The translations under genes were made by a program, and so were the position numbers. Shown piece after piece: positions 1-9,401 of a stretch of DNA of 61,692 nucleotides. Source of the DNA: an uncultured Prevotellaceae bacterium (GTDB taxonomy: Bacteria; Bacteroidota; Bacteroidia; Bacteroidales; Bacteroidaceae); NCBI GenBank assembly GCA_947166655.1, contig CAMVFC010000002.1, positions 1 through 61,692 of the forward strand, given 5' to 3'. How positions within the stretch are numbered: the first letter of the stretch is position 1; every line of letters begins with the position of its first letter. The notes under the pieces are model-generated. The model was not told where the DNA came from and searched no databases. It was given only the letters and a program-made list of their open reading frames with translations.

Positions 1-18
1 TTGAAAACTCCAAACAAC

Positions 19-816
19 TCATGCTATTCTAAATGAGTTATCCCGAACTGAGGTAGAGAATGCATAATTACCGACACTTTCCACATTTTGAGGAATGGTA
101 ATCCTTTTCAGACCATTACAGTCGTAGAACGCATAGTTGCCGATGGCTGTCAGTTCATCATTCAGCACATACTCTTCAACTTGTTTGCCGAAATAATGGC
201 ATAATGAATTGTTGTAATTTCTGTCATTGGACACCCACTCCTTGTTTAGCAGCGTGACAGTTTTCAGATTCTCACATCCGTAGAAAGCATCGCTATATAT
301 ACTTGTCACGCTTTCTGGGATATAAACCTCACCTAATTGCGTACATCCAGAAAATGCGAGTTTACCTATTTTCTGGACAACATCACCAAGGACGTATTTC
401 TCTACCTGTGTTCCAAAGAAACTGGCAAGCGATGTGGATTGTCTGTCGATGGAGACCAAGGTGTTGTTGTTGAGAGTCACCGTCTTCAGACTTGTGCATC
501 CTTCACAGGTTCCCTGCCCTATGCTGGTGATGGTCTTAGGTATGGTGAGCGATGTCATATATTTACATTGACGAAAGGCATTCTCAGATATAGAGATGAC
601 CCTCCACGTGATACCTTCATTATAAACCGTCTCGGGAATCACGACATCGCCAGTGTAAGCAACTTGATTGTCCAAGTCTGACTGATTGGTCACTTTCACC
701 GTTCCTTCAACATCACTGATAATATCGAAGTAAATTCCAGACCTCCAAAAGTCATACGCACTGGCCCCTACCACTGGCAGGCAAGCCACAAGGATGTTTA
801 GTAATACTCGTTTCAT
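19..816 (-). CDS. BspA-like leucine-rich-repeat surface protein, short
   Basis: This is a secreted leucine-rich-repeat protein of the BspA (LRR_5) type, about 265 residues long. A signal peptide (MKRVLLNILVACLPVVGASA) is followed by about four repeats with the typical pattern of IGxxAFxxCxxL and ITIPxxVxSIG. Such proteins sit on the surface or are secreted and often mediate binding; the ligand here is unknown. I chose the ATG at 816; a GTG at 825 is in frame but would overlap the previous stop. The protein ends in the middle of a repeat (NYAF followed by an unrelated tail), so it is probably truncated or frameshifted at its 3' end, since relatives usually carry more repeats. Its signal peptide is almost the same as that of the 152-residue gene at 5879-6337. 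It is the last gene of a closely spaced minus-strand row. Confidence 0.8.
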   Translation of the reverse strand: MKRVLLNILVACLPVVGASAYDFWRSGIYFDIISDVEGTVKVTNQSDLDNQVAYTGDVVIPETVYNEGITWRVISISENAFRQCKYMTSLTIPKTITSIGQGTCEGCTSLKTVTLNNNTLVSIDRQSTSLASFFGTQVEKYVLGDVVQKIGKLAFSGCTQLGEVYIPESVTSIYSDAFYGCENLKTVTLLNKEWVSNDRNYNNSLCHYFGKQVEEYVLNDELTAIGNYAFYDCNGLKRITIPQNVESVGNYAFSTSVRDNSFRIA

Positions 817-821
817 TATGA

Positions 822-1478
822 TCACTCCTCTGTAAAGTCTTGGTTACGGAAAGTACAGGTGACGATATAGCTGCCGCTGTCACCATTCACTTCGTCTTCG
901 TCGTGGTATTCAATCTCAATTTTCCCGCCCTTCTGTATGATGCGGTAAGAAGGTTCCTCGGCACCCGTCCATTTCTTGGCGGTTCCGTTTCCCTGCAACT
1001 GTTGCTTCAGCTGTTCAACACGTCCCTTGGCCTGAGCCTGTGTATAGGATTTGACATCACGCAGTGAGACGGTGACCTTCCCGTCGTACTCATCGACATA
1101 TACGGCAGCTGTCTTGCCGTAAAAGTTGCCTTGTGTTTCTTTCGAGTCGTATATCGTGACCTCCTTGAAGCCCTTGGCTTTCAGTTGGCTTTCGACGGCA
1201 CCTTTCGGCTGTCCTAATGAAATGCCGAGGATGTTGAGGTTATTAGCATCCGTAGCATTGGTGGTCTCCTGTACTACCGTAGAATCGGAAGAGTTCCCCA
1301 CCTCTCCATCTGCCTGATTGTTCTTGGCGGCATTCTTTGCTTTGTTCCAACTCTCCTTGGCCGTGTCGCCAATGGCCTTGCCCAGTTTCTTCAGAAACTG
1401 CGCCTCGGCCTGCTGTGGTGCAGCCAGTAGCATAACCGATGCGATAGCTGCCGTCAGAAATGTCATGCTTGTTTTCAT
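822..1478 (-). CDS. Secreted protein of unknown function, 218 residues
   Basis: I do not recognise the family. The N-terminus is a good signal peptide ending near QAEA. It is followed by a lysine- and alanine-rich helix (residues about 27-55), a Ser/Thr/Asn-rich linker, and a C-terminal alpha/beta domain from about residue 85 that contains strands such as AAVYVDEYDGKVTVSLRDV. A periplasmic or outer-membrane location is inferred from the signal peptide alone. Its stop codon lies five bases before the ATG of the BspA-like gene, and it starts 21 bases after the lipoprotein gene at 1500-2162, so the three are probably co-transcribed. Confidence 0.6.
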   Translation of the reverse strand: MKTSMTFLTAAIASVMLLAAPQQAEAQFLKKLGKAIGDTAKESWNKAKNAAKNNQADGEVGNSSDSTVVQETTNATDANNLNILGISLGQPKGAVESQLKAKGFKEVTIYDSKETQGNFYGKTAAVYVDEYDGKVTVSLRDVKSYTQAQAKGRVEQLKQQLQGNGTAKKWTGAEEPSYRIIQKGGKIEIEYHDEDEVNGDSGSYIVTCTFRNQDFTEE

Positions 1479-1499
1479 AGTCGTATGTTTTGCTTATTA

Positions 1500-2162
1500 C
1501 TAAAACCTTGGCCTTCTCTGCTGGTGTGGGGCTTTCTTAAACTCCTCATCACCGGTTGTCACCAAAACAAAATGGTCAATATCAAAGATGTAATCATCCA
1601 ATTCCAACACTATATCCATGTTGACAAAAGACTCTTCTGTGACATTTTCCTCTTCGTCCTCTTCACCTACAACATCAATCTCATCGTCAGATACTATTTC
1701 TCCCCGCCATAATTCCACCTGGATAGCCACGATAGGGGTTTCAGCATTCATACCCACCACTGCCAGCCTGTCCTGAATGGCTTCAAGGTCTTGAGTCTTT
1801 ATTGTCTCTTTAGCGATTAATCGTGCCGTAAAAGCCTGCTTGTTTTGCATGAGTTCACTTTCGCCAATAGTCAGGCCGTTTTCCGAGTTGAAAGGAACGA
1901 TTGCCGATGTCGTCAACGGAATAGAAGCGTCTTCATACTTTTCTTTGAATGTGTTGATCTTAGATTCCATCTGCATCCACCTGTCCATACCCTCAGGACC
2001 GTTAATATTGGTTTCCTTACTCTCCTTCAGCAAACCGAGGAAATCCTTCAAGGGAATGCTGCTTGAAGACGAAACTGATGATGTGGTCCCATTGCAGGCA
2101 ACAATCATAAGGGCAGAAACCATGACGGTCAATGCCGTGACATACTTCTTGTAGTTGTTCAT
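1500..2162 (-). CDS. Lipoprotein of unknown function, 220 residues
   Basis: The N-terminus has a basic start, a hydrophobic stretch and the lipobox-like sequence LMIVAC with Cys23, followed by a Ser-rich tether (SSVSSSSS). This points to a lipid-anchored envelope protein. The rest is mixed alpha/beta, with an acidic segment (DDEIDVVGEEDEEE) near residues 160-175 and a short Arg-rich tail. No known domain was recognised. It is separated by about 80 bases from the large FISUMP protein upstream and by 21 bases from the secreted protein downstream. Confidence 0.6.
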   Translation of the reverse strand: MNNYKKYVTALTVMVSALMIVACNGTTSSVSSSSSIPLKDFLGLLKESKETNINGPEGMDRWMQMESKINTFKEKYEDASIPLTTSAIVPFNSENGLTIGESELMQNKQAFTARLIAKETIKTQDLEAIQDRLAVVGMNAETPIVAIQVELWRGEIVSDDEIDVVGEEDEEENVTEESFVNMDIVLELDDYIFDIDHFVLVTTGDEEFKKAPHQQRRPRF

Positions 2163-2243
2163 AATGTTGTTTTGTTAATTATAATGTAAATAATCTATCC
2201 GACTGACGTTCTTAGCCATGTTCTTCGCACTGTATCTGGTTTG

Positions 2244-5200
2244 CTAACGGGAACGGACAGGGCGAATCGTTCGTCCATAGTGTCGGACACCCGAATTGGC
2301 GTAAACTCTGTAGTTGTAAGAATAAGCGTCGTATGAATATAAGGAGAAACCCAGTCCATATGCATCGTCGGAATCCCAATCAACAAGCGAACGTGACCAG
2401 TATTGTCCGTCAGAGCCAACGCCCGTTGACGACAAATATGAGCGGTCGCCGGCAGCAGGGAGGAAGATACTCTTGTTGTTTGCAATGCTGGTGACAAGGA
2501 TACCACTGATACCGTTCTGCTGTGTCCACTCTGTTGTGGTGTATTCACTGTCTATCAGTTCCAACAGTTGCTCGCGGCTTGGCATCTGCCAGTCACTACC
2601 CCACAGAGCCGTGGCAGCATCGTCTGCCGGTTCCAGTTCTGTCTTGCCATCTTCTGTTCCATAGCTGCTCTCAGTACAGTACTTCGTCAGAGAATACCTT
2701 GACCCATCGCAGTGCTTATAGCTGTTCCATGTGTACTCGTCTTTTGTGACAGTCTCGCCCCATGCGAAATAGTCGCCATATTCTTCTGGACTGTCGGCCC
2801 CCACGTTACAGGTAGCCCAGAGGGTACCACTGGGCAGGTCGAGGTCAACCCAAGCGTGGCTACCGTCCTCATCAAACACCGTTACCTGACATTCGGCCGA
2901 AACGCCACTGCCATCGCAGGCGCGACAAATGATGGCGCATGAGCCCGTTGCCAGTGCTGTCACGACACCGCTACTGTTCACCTTTGCCACATCTTCATCG
3001 CTACTCTCCCATGTGACATCTTTGTTCAAGGCTCCACTGGGATAAATGGTGGCAGTGACTTGTTTTGATTCTCCTGTGCTTAGCAAGAGTGTTGTTGGGG
3101 TCAGCTCAATCTGTCTTACCTTGTCGTCGTTTTGTTGTTTACGTACAGGTCTCACATTTGCTCCTATGCTGCGCAAAATGCCAGCACAACCAATGTCGAA
3201 TATGTATCCACATGCGTGTAATTCGGCATTTGAATCGTTGTAGTCTGTACACAGTGTGCGCGACCAAAGGTAGCCGCTGTACCTCTCACTTTCAACCTCT
3301 GTCCAAGAATAATAGCCTCCGGCGGGCACAAATATGCTGGCTCCATTGACGAGACTTGTAATCAACCTGCCCCACACTCCATTTTGTATCTTGAAAACAA
3401 CATTGGTGTAGTTGCTGTTCAGTAGTTCTATTATCTGATCTCCGCTCGGCATCTGCCACTCGTTGCCCCACAGAACCGTGGCGGCATCGTCCTCGGATTC
3501 AAGTTCTGCCTTGTTGTCAACGTTGCCATAACTGCTGCTTGTACAATATTTCGTAAGCTGATACATTGACCCATCGCAGTGCTTATAGCTGTTCCATGTG
3601 TACTCGTCTTTTGTGACAGTCTCACCCCACGCAAAGTAGTCGCCATAATCCTCGGGGCTGTTGGCACCTACATTGCGGGTAGCCCATAGGGTGCCACTGG
3701 GTAATCCAAGGTCCACCCACTCGCGATTATCGTCTTCTGGGAGCGTGAAAGATTCTGTATTCCCTGTATCCAGAGTCTCTGCCCCCGTATCTACATAGGC
3801 TTGATAATAATAGGTCTTGTTAGGTGTCAGGTTTATAAGACGGGCAGAAAAATCGTATTCATTTTGCCAGGCAGGGATATCAGACAACGCCATCACCTGT
3901 TTGTTCTTCATATCAGAAAAGTCGGTAGCCGACCAGTATACAAACCCTATATAGCCATGATATTCCGCAAGGTCTCCTTCTATGTGTCCCTTAATGACGG
4001 CGGTATTTTCATCGACAACTTCTGCTTCTGATGTCATTATGCTCAAGGGCTTCGGAATTCTCAAAGTTCGTGTATCGCTTCTGTAAACTTGTCCATTAAC
4101 CTCGACAAACGCATAGTAATAAATATCCGTGCTATACGGGAGATGGTCGACAAAACTGGTAAATACGCCAGTGGAGGTGTTCAGGTCGTCTGAAGTAATG
4201 GTGTACACTCTGCTTTCTTGCCCAGAGAAATCCTGTGTCAGGCTTAGACGGAAACCTGCTGTGATGATGGAATCAGAAGAAAAGTCTATGCCTTTGACAA
4301 GACCCTGGAAAGTAGCATCATTATCATTTACTAATGGTTCAAGTGCTGTAACTGAAATATCTTCTTCGTACGTAAAGGAATAAATATCTCCATACACAAG
4401 ATGGTTATTGGCCTCTGAATAATAGACTGCCATATACTTGACAACACATCCTGGTGTAAGAGCTTTAGGTGAGAAACGAAAGGTGTCACCATTTCCAAGC
4501 TGAGACAATGGCTTCAATAAGCGTTCCCAGTCAGACGTTATTCCATTAGACGTTGTACGGTATAAAAAACCTCCCCATCTGTCAGCATCATCCAGTTCTC
4601 CTTCATAAAATATAGTCCCCCTGAACCATGGCTTGCCTCCTATGATCGTATCAGACATTGTCAGTAGTTTAATCCCTTCAGTGGAAAATCTCACGAAATC
4701 TGTCGATACATACCTCTCACCATTCTTATCTGCGTATGCGCGCACATAATAATTATCGTCAGGATTGTCCCCTCGTCCCACTCTCGGCTCAAGTCCTGTC
4801 AGCTGGTATTCAAAAGACGGCAATGCCTTGGTGCAGCTAACGGAAATCGCATTGCTGAAATCAGGAAAGGCTTCTATTGCGGGACTTGTAAAATAGTAGA
4901 ACCCAACAGAGTCCACCTCTATACTTTCGGGCATATAGCAGCCTTTCAACTTTGCTGTGAACGACCCTGGCTCGGCTTCAAGCGTGGTAATCAGAAATTC
5001 AGGTGTCTTGAATTTGATGACATCTCCCATGAATATCTTACCGTCAAGAATGACGTATGCCCGTAAATAATAGGTTGTTGCAGGCCTCAAGTCGTCGATG
5101 AGCCGTTTGAAAGTATTGTCCGTGTTCTCTGCTGAGACGCTTTCGGCATTGTCTGCATTGGGGTTACCCGTGGTGTTATAGTAGAAGCCGCAAACCATGC

Positions 5201-5882
5201 CATCTGAATGGCATGCGTCTGTGCTTCCTCCTACCATGACAGAGAATGGCGTTTTAATTTCTGCAGACATGGTTGTAACGGACACACCTTCGGTTCGGAA
5301 ACTATTGACAAGCCCTTGGAAATCTCGCCCCTTATAGACTGCCACTGCTCTGAAATAATACTTCTCTGCTGCAACAAGGCCGCTAATCGGTAGCGAGAAG
5401 GTCCCCCATCTGGAGTTATCGATACTTGCCTCATAGTAAGTGCCGCCGAAACGCCCCTCGTGATAGTCTTGGGAAACGTAGAACCCCAGTTTGCTGACCG
5501 CTGAGGCATCGGCCCCCCTAAGCTTTCCGCGTAGTGTAGCACCGTTACAGGTGATGTCGTTAGCATCTCTGCTCCATACTCTTGGTCGTGGCACCTGGTC
5601 GTGTGTTACCTCTCCGTCGGGCATCCATTCAAACGTGACGCTGTCCACTTCGTTTAGTAGCCAGCGGTGTGTGCTGTCTTTGGTATGTATCAGCTGCGAG
5701 ACAAAACTTTCGTGCAGGATGCCATTTTTGTCAATCCGAGAATAAGAGATGCTGTCTACTTCTTCACGGGCAACACTGACAACGGTCTTGTCCTTCTGGA
5801 AAACACTTACGATTGCCTCCTCCTGTGCATAAGTAAGGGAGGAAACGGCCACTATCAGAAATAAGGTTATGATTCTTTTCAT
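2244..5882 (-). CDS. Large secreted protein: Fn3-like repeats, FISUMP, Ig-like (Big_2), FISUMP
   Basis: A 1212-residue secreted protein. A signal peptide (cleavage near TYAQ) is followed by a string of fibronectin-III-like modules (roughly residues 100-710), recognisable by repeated phrases of the type PxTxYYxRAYxxxxGxxYxG. Next comes a FISUMP-type domain (about 719-925; WVDLGLPSGTLWATRNVGA, YGDYFAWGE), a bacterial Ig-like Big_2 domain (about 930-1010; LTPTTLLLSTGESKQVTAT), and a second FISUMP domain to the end. FISUMP domains are common in secreted proteins of Fibrobacter and Bacteroidetes; their role is not known to me. About 55 bases are identical between the two FISUMP copies (2699-2756 and 3566-3623). 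The start overlaps the previous stop by ATGA, so translation is probably coupled to the gene at 5879-6337. Surface adhesion is an inference. Confidence 0.8.
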   Translation of the reverse strand: MKRIITLFLIVAVSSLTYAQEEAIVSVFQKDKTVVSVAREEVDSISYSRIDKNGILHESFVSQLIHTKDSTHRWLLNEVDSVTFEWMPDGEVTHDQVPRPRVWSRDANDITCNGATLRGKLRGADASAVSKLGFYVSQDYHEGRFGGTYYEASIDNSRWGTFSLPISGLVAAEKYYFRAVAVYKGRDFQGLVNSFRTEGVSVTTMSAEIKTPFSVMVGGSTDACHSDGMVCGFYYNTTGNPNADNAESVSAENTDNTFKRLIDDLRPATTYYLRAYVILDGKIFMGDVIKFKTPEFLITTLEAEPGSFTAKLKGCYMPESIEVDSVGFYYFTSPAIEAFPDFSNAISVSCTKALPSFEYQLTGLEPRVGRGDNPDDNYYVRAYADKNGERYVSTDFVRFSTEGIKLLTMSDTIIGGKPWFRGTIFYEGELDDADRWGGFLYRTTSNGITSDWERLLKPLSQLGNGDTFRFSPKALTPGCVVKYMAVYYSEANNHLVYGDIYSFTYEEDISVTALEPLVNDNDATFQGLVKGIDFSSDSIITAGFRLSLTQDFSGQESRVYTITSDDLNTSTGVFTSFVDHLPYSTDIYYYAFVEVNGQVYRSDTRTLRIPKPLSIMTSEAEVVDENTAVIKGHIEGDLAEYHGYIGFVYWSATDFSDMKNKQVMALSDIPAWQNEYDFSARLINLTPNKTYYYQAYVDTGAETLDTGNTESFTLPEDDNREWVDLGLPSGTLWATRNVGANSPEDYGDYFAWGETVTKDEYTWNSYKHCDGSMYQLTKYCTSSSYGNVDNKAELESEDDAATVLWGNEWQMPSGDQIIELLNSNYTNVVFKIQNGVWGRLITSLVNGASIFVPAGGYYSWTEVESERYSGYLWSRTLCTDYNDSNAELHACGYIFDIGCAGILRSIGANVRPVRKQQNDDKVRQIELTPTTLLLSTGESKQVTATIYPSGALNKDVTWESSDEDVAKVNSSGVVTALATGSCAIICRACDGSGVSAECQVTVFDEDGSHAWVDLDLPSGTLWATCNVGADSPEEYGDYFAWGETVTKDEYTWNSYKHCDGSRYSLTKYCTESSYGTEDGKTELEPADDAATALWGSDWQMPSREQLLELIDSEYTTTEWTQQNGISGILVTSIANNKSIFLPAAGDRSYLSSTGVGSDGQYWSRSLVDWDSDDAYGLGFSLYSYDAYSYNYRVYANSGVRHYGRTIRPVRSR

Positions 5883-6337
5883 GGCTTCACAAATTTAAAG
5901 GTTCGACCATAAGCAGTTATTAGGTAAACGCCGGTTGACAGGTCTGACAACCGCAGCACCATGTCATCACCTTGTCGTAAGAGCGTGACAGGGACACGAA
6001 TGCCATTAACATTAAAGATTTGTATGCTCCGGCTGTCCGTTATGTCTGAAAACACAAGTCGCCCGTCCCGAAAAACGACATTGGCCTTGTTTTGAACAGT
6101 TTCAATCCCGACATCAGTAGTATCGTATGTGAAGCGAATTACGTCCTGTGCTTTCCATTTCAGGGAAGCTTCAGAGGACAACACACATATAGAGTCGCTA
6201 CTTATTGTGATGCATGGGTACGTACTCAATTCTATGTCCGTCCTTGTTCCGTCTGCATGGGCGATAACAAGTTTCTGCGCACTGGCTCCTACCACTGGCA
6301 GGCAAGCCAAAAAGATGTTTAATAATACTCGTTTCAT
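5879..6337 (-). CDS. Small secreted protein with C-terminal sorting-like domain
   Basis: A 152-residue protein with the signal peptide MKRVLLNIFLACLPVVGASA. The C-terminal 70 residues (from about 82) resemble the type IX secretion C-terminal sorting domain: an extended start, an IQIFNVNGIRV strand, and a final LSTGVYLITAYGRTFKFVKP in which GVYLI followed by a basic end is typical. The middle part resembles the short beta-rich N-terminal part of the next gene (DVIRFTYDTTD versus VDSVTFEWMPD). It overlaps the next gene by four bases (ATGA). Attachment to the cell surface by type IX secretion is inferred only from the C-terminal motif. Confidence 0.65.
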   Translation of the reverse strand: MKRVLLNIFLACLPVVGASAQKLVIAHADGTRTDIELSTYPCITISSDSICVLSSEASLKWKAQDVIRFTYDTTDVGIETVQNKANVVFRDGRLVFSDITDSRSIQIFNVNGIRVPVTLLRQGDDMVLRLSDLSTGVYLITAYGRTFKFVKP

Positions 6338-6349
6338 ACTCGTTACTCT

Positions 6350-7393
6350 TTATATTTGTTTCTGCAAGCGTATTCTCCGCGATTCCTCTATGATTTGCGT
6401 TTTCTTTTTCTCCTTCTTCGTCTGATCGACTCCAAAGACTACGCATGTGATGATGGAGGCAATGAACATCCAAAGAAGCATGGACCAGAATGACAGGGGG
6501 CCAAACAGCCATAGCAGCAAAACCGCTATGGGTGGCAGGCATCCGAGAAAAGACACGGCTGACGGCTCTTTCAGCTTGCTGAAGGTCTGCGCACGCTGTT
6601 CGTCAACGGGCAGCACGCTATAGACCTCTGTTGAGGTGCTGGCACAGGCGGCTATGTAATAGGACAGCCCTCGATACTCCATTTCGACAATGTAGAACGG
6701 CACGTAAACCATGCGGTCGCTGTCAAACTGATAGGCGAAATTGCTGTAGGTGAACTTACTGCCGTTCTTGTGCTTGGCCATGAACTGCTGCTTGACTTCT
6801 TCTGTCAGATGACCATAGTATTGCTGCGGCCTGGAGTCGGGCGCATAGATCTCCGCTCCGCTCGTCTCCTTGACGTGTTCCAACGTGTTTTCGTCGGCTG
6901 CAAAGTCCAAAGGAGTTTCGCTTATGGGCGATTGATTGTTAATTTTGTCCCGCAGGGCGGTTGGTATGGCACTACCTCTATAGAGCAGCACCTTTTTGTA
7001 GATATTGCCAATGGCAGGCTGGCTGTACTTGGTGCCACCCTCCTCGTAGCTGCATGTCAGCTGGTAGCTGCCGCCAGCGACACAAAAAGGCAGATAGACA
7101 AGGAGTTGTCCTTTGACTATAATTTCATCGAAGACATTGTCGGGAACCAGTTCGTCGTTAACCAGTTCGTTGCTGCAAATCTGCTCCACTGCGTCCAACG
7201 TTTTTGCTACCGGCTCGAAACTGACCATTACCGGCTTCTCGGCTTCCTTTTCTACAGAACCGCTAACAGCCTCTTGCACCAACTCCAAAGGTAACTCGTT
7301 GATGGCACCGCAATAAGGACATTTCACATATCTCCCACTCGGTGTTGCAACGCTGATGTCAGAACGACAGTCTTTACATTTCATTTCTATCAT
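6350..7393 (-). CDS. Zinc-ribbon membrane protein, 347 residues
   Basis: The first 30 residues form a zinc ribbon (MKCKDC followed by KCPYCGA), then a soluble domain of about 220 residues, then two hydrophobic helices (about 275-320) and a basic tail ending in KKEKKKTQIIEESRRIRLQKQI. In-frame ATGs lie at 7393 and 7384. The arrangement of a zinc ribbon with a C-terminal membrane hairpin next to an SPFH-domain gene recalls the YdjG/YdjI pair of Bacillus, which recruits PspA to the membrane; that comparison is from general knowledge and is not proved by sequence here. It follows the membrane protein at 7415-8155 by 21 bases. Confidence 0.6.
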   Translation of the reverse strand: MIEMKCKDCRSDISVATPSGRYVKCPYCGAINELPLELVQEAVSGSVEKEAEKPVMVSFEPVAKTLDAVEQICSNELVNDELVPDNVFDEIIVKGQLLVYLPFCVAGGSYQLTCSYEEGGTKYSQPAIGNIYKKVLLYRGSAIPTALRDKINNQSPISETPLDFAADENTLEHVKETSGAEIYAPDSRPQQYYGHLTEEVKQQFMAKHKNGSKFTYSNFAYQFDSDRMVYVPFYIVEMEYRGLSYYIAACASTSTEVYSVLPVDEQRAQTFSKLKEPSAVSFLGCLPPIAVLLLWLFGPLSFWSMLLWMFIASIITCVVFGVDQTKKEKKKTQIIEESRRIRLQKQI

Positions 7394-7414
7394 AACGAAT
7401 ATCGGATGAAGCGG

Positions 7415-8155
7415 TTAAACACTCTTGATGGCAAGCAGCATCTTGCGGGCAGACGCTGTTATCTCTTTCAGAAACGCCGATTTCTCAGCTTCCTGCGAGA
7501 GGCTGTCAATTCGTTTGGCTGCTATTTCGAGCGAGGTGGCCCAGCTGGTAAGGCTATCCAACAGGCTGCTGATGCCAGTCTGATTTGTCGCTGCGAATCC
7601 CTTGACAGCAAGTTCCACGTTCTTGATGGCATTGATGGCTTCCTGCAGGCCAGTAGCATCGGCCGTGTCAAGATTGAGCAATGCTCCACGGAGCCTTTGT
7701 GCCGGAACCTTTATCACATCGACGAACCTCTTCTTTGCCTCGTTCTGCATAGCTGCCTTTTGGTCGTTTGCCGTCTGTATGGCAGCACCTGCGTGGACAG
7801 AGGCTATGCGGAAGGCATGCCACACGACAGCAATTCCTGTCAGCAGCAGATAGGGCAGCATGATGTTGTAAGGCAGCATGATGGCAGCAATGGTGTGCAG
7901 CACAGCAAGCACCAACAGCGTAAGACCTGCACTGCCTATCACTTGTGTACGGGCATAATACTGGACAGAGGCGTCGTCGGCCTCTATCTGTGGTGTGCGC
8001 GATATCATCAGAGCGACGATACCGACAAATACTAATGTGCCATCAATCCATGCATTACCCGTCTGGAACAGCGGTGCTAGATACATGTAGGCACCCGCTA
8101 CGACGGCAGCAACAATTACCAAGACAATGACTGAGGATAATTTCAATGCTTTCAT
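7415..8155 (-). CDS. Membrane protein with long cytosolic helical tail
   Basis: 246 residues, family not recognised. Four hydrophobic segments are visible (about residues 7-28, 38-52, 70-92 and 97-115), followed by a soluble helical region of about 130 residues rich in Ala, Lys, Gln and Ser that probably forms a coiled coil or helical bundle. It lies 25 bases downstream of the SPFH-domain gene and 21 bases upstream of the zinc-ribbon gene, so the three probably act together at the membrane. Confidence 0.6.
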   Translation of the reverse strand: MKALKLSSVIVLVIVAAVVAGAYMYLAPLFQTGNAWIDGTLVFVGIVALMISRTPQIEADDASVQYYARTQVIGSAGLTLLVLAVLHTIAAIMLPYNIMLPYLLLTGIAVVWHAFRIASVHAGAAIQTANDQKAAMQNEAKKRFVDVIKVPAQRLRGALLNLDTADATGLQEAINAIKNVELAVKGFAATNQTGISSLLDSLTSWATSLEIAAKRIDSLSQEAEKSAFLKEITASARKMLLAIKSV

Positions 8156-8180
8156 AAGCTTAATGTGTAATTCTGTGAGT

Positions 8181-9401
8181 TTATACAGTAGGAGGAACAG
8201 GAGGCATACTGGGCACTGACGGTGGAACGTTGAAGAGTGTGGTCAGCTCTGCCAGCCCAATGGCAGGCGACCAGTCGGCCATGCCATTTTTCCAGGCCAG
8301 CGTTTGCGGTGTGATGACTCCCGATGCCACCATCTGCCGTATGGCATTGATGTCGTAGGGACCCGCCTGCTGACCGTTTAGCACAAAGTAGATGGCGGCG
8401 GCAGAGGGTATGGGTGGAGGAGTGGCTTGCGAAGGCATCGTTCCCTGTGGTGTCATTGTGTTTGCATATTGAGCAAATTGCGACCCCATTGCCATTCCTA
8501 TGCCTATGGCGGAAAAACTGCCAACACCCTCGTTGGCCGCAGCCGTCTTAATAATGTCGTACTGCTGTTCGCTACCATCGAAACGACCCATGTGACTTCG
8601 GCGAGAATGGACTCCTGCGCCTTCACGCATACTTGCGTTCAGGTCTTCTACATACTTCTCGTAGTCGGGCGAGAATATATTTATGACCGTATTCGTCGTT
8701 GCCTCAATACCATATTCGGCCTGCAGTTCGCGATTGATGGCAATGACCAGTTTGCGGTTGAAATCCTTCCTGCGAGTCAGCAGTAAATCCTTGATGTCGG
8801 GATTTTCATTGATGATAATTTCATTCAGCTGGTCAATGAAGATACTCTTGAGTCGTTCCTGCACAAACTCAAGGACTTCGCCCGATGAAGCCATACTGCC
8901 TGAACCGAGATAGCGGTCCATGAACACCGCTGGGTCACTCAGCTTAATGCCAATCTGACCATTGCCACCAATCGACATGGGGGTCTGCTCTTTGGAATTA
9001 CTGTCGGTGTGCTGGCAAAACACATTAGCCGATTTCCCGAATCCTATCCTGACCTTGCTCTCGGTTGTCAGATTGAAAAACCACACTTCGGCAGGATATG
9101 AAGACTCGCCGCCTGTTGCAACATTAAGATAATTGTTGATGAAGGGGAAATTGTTCGACTCCGTCACCACATGACGACCTGGCTCAAGCATTTCGCCCTG
9201 ACGTACGCCGTTGATATAAAGTGCAGCCACTTGATTTTGGCGTACGATGATAACAGCTCCACGCTTGATGTCATTGCCTCCTGGGTACTTGTAGGCAAAA
9301 ACATCGCGGTCCATGTCGCATTGGATGACACCACCCACTATGCCTGTGTGGGTAGTAGAGTTTGGGGCATTCACCTTCCCCGTCTGATTGAAAAGACCCA
9401 T
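8181..9401 (-). CDS. SPFH-domain protein with C-terminal GYF_2 domain
   Basis: A 406-residue protein. Residues about 30-270 form an SPFH/Band-7-like domain of the YdjI or virion-core-protein class (AVIIVRQNQVAALYINGVRQGEMLEPGRH, then helices with ELQAEYGIEATTN). Residues about 338-395 form a GYF_2 domain (YFVLNGQQAGPYDINAIRQM and TLAWKNGMADWSPA), a likely binding module for proline-rich partners. A low-complexity Pro/Met/Gln linker joins them, and the protein ends in a Pro-rich tail. SPFH proteins form membrane-associated oligomers that organise membrane microdomains. It is the first annotated gene of the row running to position 19, preceded by a leader of about 600 bases. Confidence 0.8.
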   Translation of the reverse strand: MGLFNQTGKVNAPNSTTHTGIVGGVIQCDMDRDVFAYKYPGGNDIKRGAVIIVRQNQVAALYINGVRQGEMLEPGRHVVTESNNFPFINNYLNVATGGESSYPAEVWFFNLTTESKVRIGFGKSANVFCQHTDSNSKEQTPMSIGGNGQIGIKLSDPAVFMDRYLGSGSMASSGEVLEFVQERLKSIFIDQLNEIIINENPDIKDLLLTRRKDFNRKLVIAINRELQAEYGIEATTNTVINIFSPDYEKYVEDLNASMREGAGVHSRRSHMGRFDGSEQQYDIIKTAAANEGVGSFSAIGIGMAMGSQFAQYANTMTPQGTMPSQATPPPIPSAAAIYFVLNGQQAGPYDINAIRQMVASGVITPQTLAWKNGMADWSPAIGLAELTTLFNVPPSVPSMPPVPPTV

